DNA of 64,000 nt from Cryptomeria japonica. Its lineage: Eukaryota; Streptophyta; Pinopsida; Cupressales; Cupressaceae. This document shows positions 1 through 11,361 of this stretch, piece after piece (positions within the stretch are counted from its first letter, which is position 1; every line of letters starts with the position of its first letter). Where the stretch lies: contig NC_081405.1 in the NCBI RefSeq assembly GCF_030272615.1, positions 309,163,374 to 309,227,373 of the forward strand, read 5' to 3'. A program made the position numbers and the translations under genes. The notes below the pieces were generated by a model that saw only the letters and a list, made by a program, of their open reading frames with translations, had not been told where the DNA came from and searched no databases.

Positions 1-1624
1 GGGTTTTCCTATGACCTACTTATGTAAGTAGGAGGGATAAATGTAAACAAAGAAGAATTATAGTGGCTAGTTGGACTAATGTGATTTGTTTTAATTAGTC
101 ATAAGGCATCTAGAGAGTTATTTAAGTGGGAAAAGTAATCCTTCTTTATGAAAAATTATAAGGTATCTTGATTACAATGAACCATTGGGCACCAACACTC
201 TTGAAATATGTAACTTTAACATGGATATTATAGAATAAATATATTACAAAATTCTAACTAATTTTTTGTCCTCTAATGTTTTCCTACGTAGTGGTATATT
301 ACAAATATCTTGCTAGACCAAAAATATACATTTTATTGTGAGTTTTATAATGATGAAATGTAATATGATGACTTGACTTTGGTTGGTTCAAAATTAATTA
401 CAATGGCTATATGAAAGGGAACCCACGTTGGTTGGGCAAGGGTTGCATCATATGAGTTGTTAAAGACATGATTTTTTTCTTACATAGCCAATTTGGGTAT
501 TCAGTCATCAAACTATAATGAGGTGTCATCTAGTATTTTTATCATATTATTAAATTAGATAAGGAGAAAGGTTTCAATAATATGATTATTGGAAGAGATT
601 CCAAAATGTCACAATGATATTGCATGGTTAAGCCACCCTATATAGTTCATCCATGACCTTTTCAATTCTAACCTAAATATGATGAGGTTAATGCAAAGTA
701 TATTCAAGAAGACATTTGGGAAAGGTACCATCATAGTAGATAAGCTATTAAATTTGAGCTAATATGTTCGAAATAAATTTTCATGTAAAAATTATTTAAA
801 GTATATATGCACTTTCCTGAAGAAATGAATTAACAATGGTAGAGGGTAAATAGTGATGATGAGGGATACAAAAAATACCATTTAAACCCCCATAGCCCAA
901 TCACGAGATAGGAATCGATATAGTTCAATCCTACCTCACACAATGGAGTATTTCCCTAATGAATAAAAATGCAAAGAATGAATATTAAGAAAGGCAAAAG
1001 AATGCATTCACGAAACCTCACTCCATTGCTATCCTATCCTCCAAGTACTCAAAATTTAATCATATTTGTTCTTAGATTTTCAAATGCAAATGCACAAGAA
1101 GCTATGAAGGAATGGAATAAAATTATTACTACACAAAACAAAACATAATTACGACCATAATATTTCAAGATGCGTGAGACACAATATGAGGGAAGCATAT
1201 GTTTAAATAGATATTCTCATGAAGAAATTTGGGATAAACAAGTTAGTTATGGATAAATATTTGTCCCACATTCTCCAAGTGAGTGTAGTCGATGAGAGAA
1301 GAAAGGGATAAATAGGATATGGTAGAGATTAGAAAAACATTTAGGAATAAATTTAAACAAAAGAGTTTACTGAATCAAGTGGAAGAAAATATTAATAAAT
1401 ATATAATGATGATATCGGTTTAAACACTAGAAGAAATTATGATTAATCATGAGGAGACTTTAACAAAACAATTTCCCATAATTTGTAGCGAGATTAATCT
1501 TCCATTATATATTTGATATCTCATGGGGGAATATCATATTTATCATCATCCTTACCAGGATATCTCTGGGGAAGATATCAGTTCATAAATTTTTCTTTGA
1601 AACAATACGACAGGTTCAAAATTA
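1..1624. other. No gene recognised; AT-rich intergenic DNA
   Basis: Every frame is broken by frequent stops and I recognise no protein or RNA motif. The left LTR of the next element begins at 1625. The stretch is probably old, unclassified repeat sequence. Confidence 0.5.
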
Positions 1625-2401
1625 TGGTGCAACCATGGTCTGGTGGGTCCTCAAAGAGAACTGACCAGATCATGTAGCAAGAGTAACATGATGAAAGCAA
1701 CAACAAAACATAGATAAATTGAAAAGTTAGATATCTGCATCATTACATTATCATCATATAACATTCGGTAATCATTCGGTTACATGCAGGCTAACATGCT
1801 CTCTTTTAAGCTATATCCTAGATTACAATCCATTCAGATCTCCAACAGGCATCCAAATTACAATTTCAAAGAATAGATACTCATAACCTTTGAACTTCTT
1901 CCTAAGGATCACATATAACAATATATATACCCTCTAGTACCAAGGAAGGAAAATGAAATGTGCAAATAGGTCAGGCCCAAGAATGAAAGGAAAATCCTTT
2001 GGAAAAGAATAACAAGAAGCGTAGATTGAAAGGAAGATTGGGAAAGGACTTAAGAATATTGAGAAAGGCACAAAATAGTTCCAGAAGCGAAGAAATGGCT
2101 CTGTACGAGAAGAAAGCACCAAATAAACGTTAAGCTCAAAAACTGCTCCAAGAACCAAGAACAGCCAATTTGGAAGCGATAACTCGCCAATAAAAGAATC
2201 CAAATGAACTGACAATCTAGAATGATGAGCAAAAGCAAGCTTGGAAATCAAAAATTTGAGCCGCAAAAAAAAAGAACCAATTACTGGAACACACAGAAAG
2301 AACACAAAAACTACAATACTAATCTGAATAAGAACAAAGCTGAAAGAAAATATTTTTGGTTGATGCAAGATTGCTCATAGACTGGGGATGCTCCTGCATC
2401 A
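1625..2401 (-). repeat. 3' LTR of the gypsy-type element
   Basis: 777 bp, matching the right-hand copy from TGGTGCAACCATGG through GCATCA with scattered substitutions and small indels. A frame on the minus strand (1934-2368) is open but has no recognisable protein and is probably chance. Confidence 0.85.
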
Positions 2402-2770
2402 GACACCCTAGGTAGAAAGAGATGTTCCATGAGAGGCAACTCATGAACATCAAAAAGGATTCGTGATATAGATCCCATGCTCATTTTTTATCCAAACATC
2501 TTCCTTGTCTACAAACCTCTTCACCTCCTCTAAAACCTCAACCAGATTCTCTAACTCTTGATTCTCTTTGTTTCTCTTCCCTTGCTTTAGACCTGCACAC
2601 TATCTTTGACCAATATTTTCTTTCTCTAGTAACTCTGATTTATTTCTGTCATAATATTTCATCTGGTTTTCCATGAAAACCTTACTGCCATCTGGTTCCT
2701 TCTTACTATTAGTCTTATCTATCAAACCCTTCTACAAATCCATGCCACCATCTAGTGTAACCTCTACACC

Positions 2771-3187
2771 CTACTTCCCAGTACCGCAACTTCTCTCAAG
2801 ATTCAAATTCCTCACTTCCATCTCTTTCTCCCTCAAAGAAGCCATTGTGAACTTCTGCCCATCCTTCTCAATAGTGATAAGGTTTCTTCTACAGTCGTAG
2901 ATAGCTCCTCTATCAAACTGCCAAGGTCTTCCTAAGAAAACATGACAAGTACTCATAGACAAAACATCACATAAGACCTCATCACTGAAAGGTCCAAAAT
3001 TAAAATTCACCAAACATTGCTCTTTTACTTCCAACTTTTGATCATCTTGTAACCAACTTACTTTGTATGTACAAGGGTTCTCAAGCCTCTTCAATGCAAG
3101 CTTCTCTACCATCTCCTTAGATACCAAATTATCAATACTTCCACTATCCATAATAACCTTACAACACTTACCACCAAATTTACACAC
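2771..3187 (-). pseudogene. Gypsy aspartic protease domain
   Basis: A 138-residue minus-strand frame has the retroelement protease signature. Near residues 13-24 is VIMDSGSIDNLVS, where D-S-G is the catalytic triad of a retropepsin half-site. Around residues 82-90 is HVFLGRPWQFD, matching the ILGRPWL flap-end motif. In the family it cleaves the Gag-Pol polyprotein after dimerising. The frame stops soon after the domain, and the next 370 bases to the LTR hold no reverse transcriptase. The catalytic residues look intact, but the neighbouring gag is broken. Confidence 0.82.
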
Positions 3188-3339
3188 AGTCTAGAAAAGA
3201 TTCTTCCTCTGAGTAGATCCATTATGTTCACTACTTTTCTTATAAAGGCTCTTTTGAACCTAAGGGATTCTCCTTGCTCTAGTTCCAACACATTCTCACT
3301 CATAATTATAACTTCGTAATCTTCATTTACAACACAGTT

Positions 3340-4145
3340 TCTTACCATTCCTTGCTTGCACTCAAAAGACCTATGTCCAGTCTCCCCACACTTAAAAAAT
3401 TTGCCCAAAAATACTCTGTTGCTACTACTACTCCCTTTTCTATGTGTCTTCTGATCCAGTTCTTTACTCAACTTAGCTTTGATTCTTCTTCCAAATTCTT
3501 CTTTTCCGTACTGCCACTCATCTACCCCTTATAACTCTCCTTTCCTCTAGGGTTATTTTGTTGTCTTCTTCTCACTTTCTCCCCATCCTTCAAAGCATAT
3601 TGGTAACCCTCCTCAACTATGGAAATCTTCAACATACTCATATTCCTCGGTGTATTCTTTCACACTCATGTTTCTCTACTTCAATTCTACAACTTCTTGA
3701 ATAGCTCTAACTCATAGTCTCCCACAATGAATTTAGCCCTCAATCTTTGTACCATCTGTCTGCATCGGGTGATCTTCATTTCAACATTCTTAGCTCTATC
3801 CCTCTGCAACTCCTTCCACCATAAAATAGTATGCCCTTTCAATTTAGTCTGTACCAATCAGACTCTCTACAAGTCCTTAATATTGTCAAATTTGAAGTAG
3901 TCCTCCAACACTTCGATCCAATAAATCAAATCTTCTGGATTTAGTGTCCCAAAAAAGTTAGAAACCTCTACTTTATGAATTTTACTCACTTGCGCCACTG
4001 CTCTCAGAAATATTTCCTCTTTCATCTTCCAGTCCTTTAGCCTCCTTGACCTCAATCTCTTCTCTAGCCTCTTCATACTCATCCTTAGATTCAGGATTCC
4101 TTCACAAACTATCCAATGCATTTTGGATCTTGTTTTGCATCTCAT
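3340..4145 (-). pseudogene. Gypsy Gag, broken
   Basis: Gag is the RNA-binding capsid precursor of the retroelement particle. The minus-strand frame at 4145-3867 is charged at its start and then shows the gypsy Gag core pattern: KVEVSNFFGTLNPEDL followed by IYWIEVLEDYF. Downstream, near 3358-3402, is a CCHC-like zinc knuckle (KCGETGHRSFEC). Its first cysteine is replaced by phenylalanine (TGT to TTT), which should abolish zinc binding. The segments between are interrupted by stops and frameshifts. It sits between the primer binding site and the protease, as expected for gag. Family assignment is secure; the exact start is not recoverable. Confidence 0.75.
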
Positions 4146-4354
4146 TCTTGAAATCCTCCATCATCTACTCTACCCTCTAAGGGTCCATCCTTCTTGGCGG
4201 AATCTCCTACTTTGCTCCGGTGCAACTTCCTTAGCTCGGCAATCTGACTACTAGTTTCTATTTCCTCACACTCGGCGATATATAGAACACACTCGTAGCC
4301 TACCTTAACTCGGTGATTTACTCACCCAAAGGAATGCCTTAAGGTTCACAACTA

Positions 4355-4366
4355 GCTCTAATACCA
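4355..4366 (-). other. Primer binding site, initiator-Met tRNA type
   Basis: On the minus strand this reads TGGTATTAGAGC. It differs by one base from TGGTATCAGAGC, the usual plant site complementary to the 3' end of tRNA-iMet. It is separated from the LTR by two bases (CT on the plus strand). It fixes the orientation of the element. Confidence 0.85.
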
Positions 4367-4368
4367 CT

Positions 4369-5165
4369 TGGTGCAACCATGGTTTGGTGGGTCCTCAAAG
4401 AGAAATGATTAGATCATGCAGCAAGAGTAACACAACAAAAGCATTAACAAAACATAGATAAATTGTAAAATCAAATATCTGCATCATTACATTATCATCA
4501 TAGAACATCCAGTAATCATCCAATTACATGAAGGTTAACATGCCCTATTTTAAGCTATATTCCATATTACAATCCATTCGGACCTCCAAGAGGAATTTGA
4601 ATTACAATTCCAAAGACTAGATACACATAACCTTCGAGCTACTTCCTAAGGATCATATATAATAATATATACCCTCTGGAACACATCCAGGTCATCCACA
4701 ATAGATTACATTTACCAAGAAAGGGAAATGAAATGTGCAAATAGGTCAGCCTCAAGAATGAGAGGAAAATCCTCCAATAAAGAACAACCAAGAAGCGCAG
4801 ATCAAAAGGAAGGTCGGCCAAGGACTGAATAACATTGAGAAAGGCACCAAATATATCCGCAAGCCAAGAAATCACTCTGCACGAGAAGAAATGACCAAAT
4901 AGTCATTAAGCTAAAAAATTGCTATAGGAACTAAGAACAACCAATCCGAAAGTGATAATTCATCGAAAAAAAATCCAAATAAACTGACAATCTATAATGA
5001 TGAACAAAAGCAAGCCTGGGAACCAAAAATATGACTTGCAACAAAAAAAGAACCAGTTACCAGAACACACATAAACTGCATACTGAACTGAAGAAGAACA
5101 AAGTTGAAAAGAAATATTTTTGATTGATGTAAGATTTCTCATAGACCAAGGATGCTCTTGCATCA
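4369..5165 (-). repeat. 5' LTR of the gypsy-type element
   Basis: 797 bp, the second copy of the terminal repeat. Its inner edge abuts the primer binding site. Divergence from the left copy is clearly visible, so the insertion is not recent. Confidence 0.85.
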
Positions 5166-5494
5166 AATTTGGATCTAAGAAATCTAAAAGCTCAAAATTT
5201 CACAATAAGGATAAAGCAAAGGATCATAGACCTTTCTATTTATGATTAGGTTATAAGAGTTCTACAAAGACCTGAAAACCAACACCCATAGATGATTGTA
5301 TTTTGGATGAGCTTAGGGCATTACAACATTAATTTGATACTATCAAGAATGCTAAAATTGCCTCTCACAAGTTTTCCATTGAAGATATATATTCTTATCC
5401 TTTTGATCCTAACATTGTAATGCCACCTTTTCGTAGCAACTGAGAGATCCCAAAGCTTGATAAGTATAGACAAAAAATTGATCCTAAAGATCAT

Positions 5495-5952
5495 TTGAGA
5501 GAATTTTGTGTTGCAACTTTGGAATTTTCTATTGATGAGACTTACCTTTTGAGATTATTCTCTCGTAGTCTTGGGATAATTTCTATGGAATATTTTTCTA
5601 AATTACCTCGTACTATCAAGTCTTTTCAAGAATTGGTAGATAAATTTATCTCACACTATGCATACAATTGTGAACATGAAGTGGCCATGTTAGATCTTTT
5701 CAATACCAAACATAGAGAAAGAGATTCTTTTGTTTCATTTTTAAAAAGATGGAGACATTTGACTATAAGAATGCCTTTAATATCCATGATAGGGAACTTA
5801 TTGATCTTTTATTTCATAATTTGATGAAAGAAATTGGAAAGGAACATTGTATCAAATGTTTATTCTCATTTAAGGAAGTGATAGAAATAGGAGTTCCAAT
5901 TGAACAAGCTCTTATAGATTATGGTACTATTAAGATATACAATGAAAAATAA
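5495..5952 (+). pseudogene. Gypsy Gag core domain
   Basis: The first frame (5495-5824) contains YFSKLPRTIKSFQELVDKF followed by FLKRWRHLTIR, the helical core of plant gypsy Gag (pattern W/Y-F-x-L, F-x-x-F, F-x-x-R-W). The frame then shifts at about 5750. The next frame (5749-5952) continues with NIHDRELIDLLFHNL, the normal next block of the family. So it is one gag gene with at least one frameshift. Its role in the family is particle assembly and RNA packaging. No zinc knuckle was recognised downstream before the protease. Confidence 0.78.
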
Positions 5953-6889
5953 TATAAAGGAAGTTATACTTCAAACAGCAATAACAAGAGACATTTTGGG
6001 ATAAAAATAAGAATGTTGTTAATGATAGAGGTTGATTTTAAAGTTGTTAAGCCAATCTATAATATTCAAGGTTCCTCTTTAGATGAGGGAAAAGAAAAGA
6101 AATAATGAACTTTCACTTCATTGGGACAATCACTTGAGGTTGCACTAAAGGAGCTTCCTGAAAATGATGTTATAACATTTCTAGAGGTAAGAGATTCAAT
6201 CCACAAGTCAAACCCCCATTGTGGAATGAAGATCATTTTTGTGATTATCATAGACATAAAAAACATAAGATAAATAATTGCAATAAACTTTGACATGTCA
6301 TACAAGATCTTCTTGACGAGGGTAAAATTACAATTGATGGATATACTCCTTCTAGTAACTCTAGGACCATTAGGTGTTTAAGAACCCCTTTCCAAAACAT
6401 GATAAAGATAAATGAAAATCCTTAGAATCTAGTGATGGTATTAATTCTACTACTGCTCAATAAGCTACCCTATTAATAAATTTGATAATCATGTGAAAAC
6501 CTCTATTATCAAAGAAAAAGAAAATAAATGTGATTTTGTTACCTACATAGGCTTAGTTACCCTTTGAGATCCTGGTTCTAGTTCTAAATATGCAATGCCA
6601 ACCTCACAATATAACCTTCTAGAGAATTTACTAAAAACCAATGCACAAATTTCCATACTCGATCTTCTTTGCTTATCCCTTGAGCATAAAGCTAGTCTTG
6701 ACAAAGCACTTTCCAATACCACTATGACTACCAACCTACATGTAGATCAATTCCAAGCCATAGTGGGTCATATTGGATCACCTCATACCCTTACTTTCAC
6801 ATAAAATAATGATAAATTTCGTTCAACAACCTCACACTACACCCTTACATATTGAATATTTCATTCAAAAAGTTAAGATCAAGTAAATT

Positions 6890-7168
6890 TTGATAGATGG
6901 AGGAACAAGTCTAAATATTTATACTCTGAAAGTAATCATAGAATTAGGATTCTTTCAGAGTGTAGTGGATCAGAAAAATAAAATCACTATCAAAGCTTAT
7001 GGTGAGGAGGAACATTCCTCTAAAGGATCTATTACATTGCCAATTAGGGTTGGTCCAATGGTGAAGGATGTGGTTTTCCAAGTCCTTTCTCTTCGGTTGA
7101 CTTACAATATTCTCCTTGGAAGAACTTGGATACATGAAATGCATGTTGTTCCATCTACATACCATTAA
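6890..7168 (+). pseudogene. Gypsy aspartic protease domain
   Basis: A 92-residue open frame starts at the active site, IDGGTSLNIYTLK (D-G-G in place of D-T/S-G, typical of this gypsy lineage). It continues with KITIKAYGEEEHSSKG and ITLPIRVGP, and ends with YNILLGRTWIHEMHVVPSTY, the conserved flap-end and C-terminal block. The frame is almost undamaged across the domain, in contrast to the gag 1 kb upstream. The start codon is internal to the polyprotein, so 6890 is a frame boundary rather than a true start. Confidence 0.85.
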
Positions 7169-7322
7169 TTTATAAATTTCCCTCACAATGACATTGAAAT
7201 AACTATACTAGGAGATCCACATCCCTTCATGTATTATAACAATATAAATCCTTAATAATAAATCTACCATTGCCATAAATTGTGAAGTACCTCCTTCTCT
7301 AGCATATGTTTCTCCTGAGTCT

Positions 7323-7898
7323 TTGAAAGCATCCACATCTAAATCTAATGAGACTAAGATCAAAATACAAGTTAAAGAACAAGGATTAGGAGAATATACC
7401 ATGAGTCATGCTCTTTATATTCAAATGCTATCTTTGTCTCCTCAAACTTATGGAAAACCACACATGATTGAAACTATAAAAGAGGGTGTTCTATCTAATA
7501 TAATGGAAGAACAAGATAATTTGGTATGTCAAGGAATTGGGTATGAATCAACTAATGTTCTAGCTACTAATCCTAAAAGAAACTCTCCTCTAGATGTGCA
7601 AGGGAATCTTGATATCCATAGTCGTGAGAGTGGTTCCAATGAAGAATCCATTGAATATATCGTCGATCTTTTTCAGAAGTCATGTAGCCTTACCATCTCA
7701 TCCACTCCTTCCATTTTTGCTCCTCTCCTAGACTTGGATCAACAAGAATTACAAAAACCCTTGCTCATCAAAGATTTAAAATCAGGCTATAAAAAAAATT
7801 TTCAAAAGTCAAAAATAAGAAAAAGTCCTCTAGTCCAACTAAAAATCAAAATTTATTGGACTCTACCAAAACAAAAATCAAGGATTAAAATCCTATGA
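7323..7898 (+). pseudogene. Gypsy protease-RT linker region
   Basis: This is an open plus-strand frame of 191 codons in the place where gypsy polyproteins have a variable linker before reverse transcriptase. It is rich in Ser, Glu, Lys and Asn. It contains a G-L-G-E block (EQGLGEYT) resembling the G-patch-like stretch of some gypsy linkers. No RT motif follows. Function beyond tethering is not inferable. Confidence 0.5.
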
Positions 7899-8159
7899 AG
7901 AAAAAAGAACATGAAATGATCTCCTTTATTTCTAAAATAACTAGGGAAAAAGTTCTAAAATCAGAAGTTAGAAGGCATACTTGTTGACCCTAAGCCTCCA
8001 TAATGTCATGCTACTTTCACTTATTTTTTCACTCATTTTCCTTCATTACACGTTGATTCATTCCATACATTCATCCACTTTTGGTGATATGTCACATTGA
8101 TGGAACTTTTGTATAAATTCCTCGAAGGGCTTTGCTATAAGAGTTACCCAAGCCCCTTT

Positions 8160-8391
8160 TCTTGATGTGCACATGAGCCTATGTGGTACACACATTAGTA
8201 ATTCTACTTTTGTTTCTTCAACAAGGAAGACAAAACATAAAAGAATGTTTGAACTCAATGAGCTAGGTCCAACCATCATTCCTACTATGTATGGCTCAAG
8301 AACATCTCAGCCAATTACTCTAGATGGTGAACTACTTGAGGACCCAACTAATAGTATCCACCTTTGCAGGTTTTACACTTCAGTTTTGTAG
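8160..8391 (+). pseudogene. Possible gypsy pol C-terminal scrap
   Basis: This short frame contains KRMFELNELGPTIIPTMYGS and LDGELLEDPTN. It resembles the extreme C-terminal tail that follows integrase in some plant gypsy polyproteins. I place it by position and resemblance only. If right, it marks the right edge of a large pol deletion. Confidence 0.35.
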
Positions 8392-8399
8392 AGAGCTTC

Positions 8400-9197
8400 T
8401 TTCAACGCATGTAAAAAAATTTTAAAAAAATTATAGAAAAGTCCTTCAAAAAAAAAAAAAAAAAAAAGGTCCTTAAAAATAATGAAAAAAATTAAATCAG
8501 AAAAAAGGTCCTAAAAAATTGAAAAAATGAAAAAAGATCTTGAAAAAATTAAAAAAAAACTAGGAAAACTGAAAAAAGAGAAAAAATGATGGCAAATAGG
8601 CATCTTGTGTGATGGATAAAATGAAATTAAATAAATTTAAAGAGAAATCATTCACCCTATAGTGAAAACCTAGCAAACAGGCACTTTGGGCAAGTACCAT
8701 GCTGAAAACTAGGAGACCAGCGACGTGTGTTGTGACTTTTCTCTTTCTTCAAGATTCTACTTGATCTTTCACCCAACATCCATTATCATTCCTTATCATA
8801 CTAACCTTTCTACCTCACCATGGCTTGTGTATTTTTTTGCATACCTCACACGCATGCATCGCCTTGCATAATAAATTCATCCTATTTCTTATTGAGGCAC
8901 ATCCTTCATTTCATAGTGTTGTGATACTTGAAATATCATGGTTAGAAAAACCCTTATCTTTATCTATCCTTTCTCTCATGATCTATAAAAAAGCTCTACT
9001 TGCACCATTAATCATATAACTTCACTTTTTCTTCATAATAAAGCATCAAGTTTGCAGATGGCAGTACATTTTCAGATAGACAAGCAGTGCAGCTTCTAGG
9101 TTTTAGTAAAATCATAACATGATTAGATTGTGATCCCACCAACATAGGAACATTATAATCAAATCCAATTGTGGCATGAATCATTCAGAGTTTACTT
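8400..9197. other. A-rich low-complexity tract, then non-coding DNA
   Basis: About 8400-8600 is strongly adenine-rich and includes an uninterrupted A run near 8450-8467 and repeated short GAAAAA blocks. The rest, up to the hAT left end at 9198, has no recognisable gene. It may be the untranslated 3' part of the gypsy remnant. Confidence 0.5.
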
Positions 9198-9201
9198 TAG
9201 T

Positions 9202-9273
9202 GGCGAATATTTGGCAGTGGCGAATATTTGCCAATGGCGAATTTTTCATGTCGGCCATGTCGGAAATGGCGAA
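9202..9273 (+). repeat. GGCGAA motif cluster, 17-bp repeat
   Basis: GGCGAA occurs at 9202, 9219, 9236 and 9268. The first three are 17 bp apart and lie in near-identical units (TGGCGAATATTTG). The motif is the reverse complement of TTCGCC, which is repeated at 9385-9733. Clustered short motifs near an end are typical transposase binding sites of hAT elements. Confidence 0.75.
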
Positions 9274-9341
9274 TATTTTGTACCGTTTGGGGATGGCCAT
9301 GTCACTAGAACATTATCAATTTTCATCATAGTCATGGCCTG

Positions 9342-9733
9342 ATCGCCATATGTTCTATGCAAATAAATGTTTCTATGTGATGATTTCGCCAATACAATAT
9401 ATGGTGGACACATGGTAAATTTAATTGTTTCGCCTACACTCTTTGAGGTTGCCTTAATAGATGACCTTAATTCGCCTATAGGCATGTGAAGATTTGTTAG
9501 CCAGGGAGACCAAATTCGCCTGACATCTTGTCGATGCGTGTCTCCATTCACCCCAACTTTCGCCAACTATATTGTATTCGGCTATTATTTGGACGACCTA
9601 TAATCGCCTCAAAAATTACATAAGTCGTATTTGGATGACCTATAATCGCCTCGAAAATTACATAAGTCATGTTATAGTTACGCAGGATTCACCAAATATT
9701 TGTATACCATATAAAATTCCTGCAGAATTCGCC
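9342..9733 (+). repeat. Phased TTCGCC-type array, 42-44 bp period
   Basis: TTCGCC or a one-base variant starts at 9342, 9385, 9429, 9471, 9515, 9559, 9603, 9645, 9688 and 9728. Six are exact, three are ATCGCC and one is TTCACC. Intervals are 43, 44, 42, 44, 44, 44, 42, 43 and 40 bp. Apart from 9603 and 9645, whose following 30 bases are nearly the same, the sequence between motifs is unrelated. The period is therefore carried by the motif and is not an obvious tandem duplication. It ends 14 bp before the TATA box. Confidence 0.85.
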
Positions 9734-9746
9734 ATATAAGGATTGG

Positions 9747-9754
9747 TATAAATA
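9747..9754 (+). promoter_or_regulatory. TATA box of the hAT transposase gene
   Basis: TATAAATA lies 254 bp upstream of the proposed transposase ATG at 10008, just after the last TTCGCC motif. A 5' leader of about 220 bases, possibly with an intron, would follow. Position and sequence fit a plant core promoter; there is no direct proof of use. Confidence 0.6.
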
Positions 9755-10007
9755 CATGCAAAGATCATATCTATCTTAATATCTCAACACAATCTGGTGG
9801 GTTCTAGGCTCTGAATTCTGATCAATAGCGAAGTTTCAGACCAAGGAAAATCATTATTGTTGAGTCGTTGACTGTATTGGCGACTGCTAGTGACCTAAAG
9901 CTTAAAGGTGAGCGATCATATTTTTGAAGTGGTATATTATACATTATAGCCTATTATTGCTTCTTCAGCAAATTGATATTTTTTTGGCAGCCTTTATTTC
10001 ATTGGAG

Positions 10008-11359
10008 ATGTTGAACAGGAAGAGGGGTAGGAAACCTGCAAGTCGGGAAGGCCAGGAGAGGCCAACAAAAAGCAGAACATTGTCTTTGTAATTTGGCATT
10101 GGATGTGAAAATCAGGAAGGTACATCATCACAAGTACAAGTAGAATATTCTCCACCTGCATCACATGTTGAAGACGACAGCGAACATGATATCTCAGATC
10201 AGGATGATCTTGAAGAAGATTATCTAGTAGATACCCAAGTTAGACAGAATGATATAATCGACTTGAGTGATAATGCCATTGATGATAATGCACGGAAGGG
10301 GAAAAGAATAGCCATATCAAAAAAGGGTGAAACACAATCAAAAAAGGATCGGGAGTGGGATATGTCAGTGAGGAATTTTCAAATTAATTGGGCATCAAAG
10401 TATCCATTCATTGAACCAGTCGAGAATCCAATTGAAGGCGAGCCTCCAATAGAATGCAGGTGTAAGATTTGCACTTGGAAACATAACAAGGAAATTAGGT
10501 TGCAGCTTAAATTTTACACCATAGAAAAGCATATAGGTAAAGTTTATGAAAAACAAATGATAGACAGGGTTGAAAAATTAGTGATAAGATGGAGAACAAA
10601 GGATGAATGTAAGCATGCGAGGAATGCCGAAGAGTATTATTTTCATGAGAAATTACACACGAAGCCTACTGAAGTTAAAGGTTCTATTGAAGCTATTTTT
10701 GGAAAAGCAATGCAAATAGAACAACTAGGAAAATTTGTTCAGTTAAGCGTTGTTTTTCATATTTTGAGTAGAGGGTGTGCTATGACAGATTTCCCATCAA
10801 TTAGTGGTTTATTACACTTTTTGAAAGTTCCTAACTATCCTAATAGACACTGGTCAGTAAATAGTGGATGCAAATGGGCAAGTTGTCTTGCTGAGGTTGA
10901 AAAAGAAGATGTATAGGAAAAATAAGAGAGTCTAACTTCATTGCATTTTCTTTAGACGAAGTTACCGTAGTAGAAAATACTTCATGGGTATGCATGCATG
11001 TTTATACGGTAGAGAATCATACCCGCCAACCTCATCTACTATCTGTTGCTAAAATGAAGGAGAGTGTGATAGCAGAAAGTTTATTTCAACTAGTAAAGAG
11101 AAGTTTAATTGAATATGGAGGTATGGATGACATGATAGTAGCCAAAAAATTGGTTTGTGTTGGAGCAGATGGAGCTTCAGTAATGCAAGGTCACAGGAAC
11201 GGACTTTGTACAAAGATTGAAACTGCATTTGCACCGTACATTACTGCAATTCACTGCATAGCTCACAGAATGAATCTAGCTTTTGGAATTGTGAGAAAGT
11301 TTGCTTCGATTAAAAAAATTGAAATTTTAATCAGAGAGCTCTACTCACACTTCTATTGA
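10008..11359 (+). pseudogene. hAT-family transposase, N-terminal and first catalytic part
   Basis: The frame starts at ATG 10008 with a basic stretch (KRGRKP), meets TAA at 10089-10091, then stays open to TAG 10914-10916. A one-base deletion near 10912 shifts the reading to the frame that runs to TGA at 11357-11359. Visible parts are an acidic region (about residues 50-90), a BED-like zinc-binding segment (WASKYPF then CRCKIC), and the hAT core with GADGASVMQG (first catalytic Asp) and HCIAHRMNLAF (C-x2-H motif). The type resembles animal ZNF862-like and plant hAT-derived proteins. The remaining catalytic residues and the dimerisation domain are missing, in the gap or deleted. One stop and one frameshift make it inactive here. 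Confidence 0.8.
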
Positions 11360-11361
11360 AG

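Larger units (their letters stand above)
1625..5165 (-). mobile_element. LTR retrotransposon, Ty3/gypsy type, gag and protease only
   Basis: Two direct repeats (1625-2401 and 4369-5165) share their whole length, start TGGTGCAACC and end GCATCA. Between them lie about 1.97 kb carrying, on the minus strand, a gag fragment, a zinc knuckle and an aspartic protease. A primer binding site sits two bases inside the right LTR, so that LTR is the 5' one. Possible target duplications are AATTA on the left and AATTT on the right, one mismatch apart. No reverse transcriptase, RNase H or integrase fits in the internal region. This is the layout of non-autonomous gag-bearing elements, or of an internally deleted full element. 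Many stops and frameshifts show it is old. Confidence 0.85.
5180..8400 (+). mobile_element. Ty3/gypsy remnant: gag, protease and linker
   Basis: Plus-strand coding fragments appear in normal gypsy order: Gag core (5495-5952), protease (6890-7168), protease/RT linker (7323-7898) and a C-terminal scrap (8160-8391). RT, RNase H and integrase are missing between 7900 and 8160, so a deletion of several kb is likely. No LTRs were found around it. The left edge lies against the LTR of the minus-strand element ending at 5165. It belongs to a different gypsy lineage from that neighbour, judged by its protease (DGG active site). Confidence 0.75.
9198..11361 (+). mobile_element. hAT-type DNA transposon, left part, cut by assembly gap
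   Basis: The left end is proposed at 9198, where TAGTGGCGAATATT begins. It fits the hAT terminal rule C/TA-N-N-G, and a near copy starts CAGTGGCGAATATT at 9216. Inside are a motif array (9202-9733), a TATA box (9747-9754) and a broken transposase (10008 onward). The right end is lost in the gap at 11362-11861. I saw no matching terminal repeat, and no copy of the candidate 8-bp target duplication GTTTACTT, after the gap. Confidence 0.65.

Noticed and set aside
1934-2368. 144-residue minus-strand frame inside the LTR
   Set aside because: It has no motif, the matching region of the other LTR is broken, and LTRs of this size are normally non-coding.
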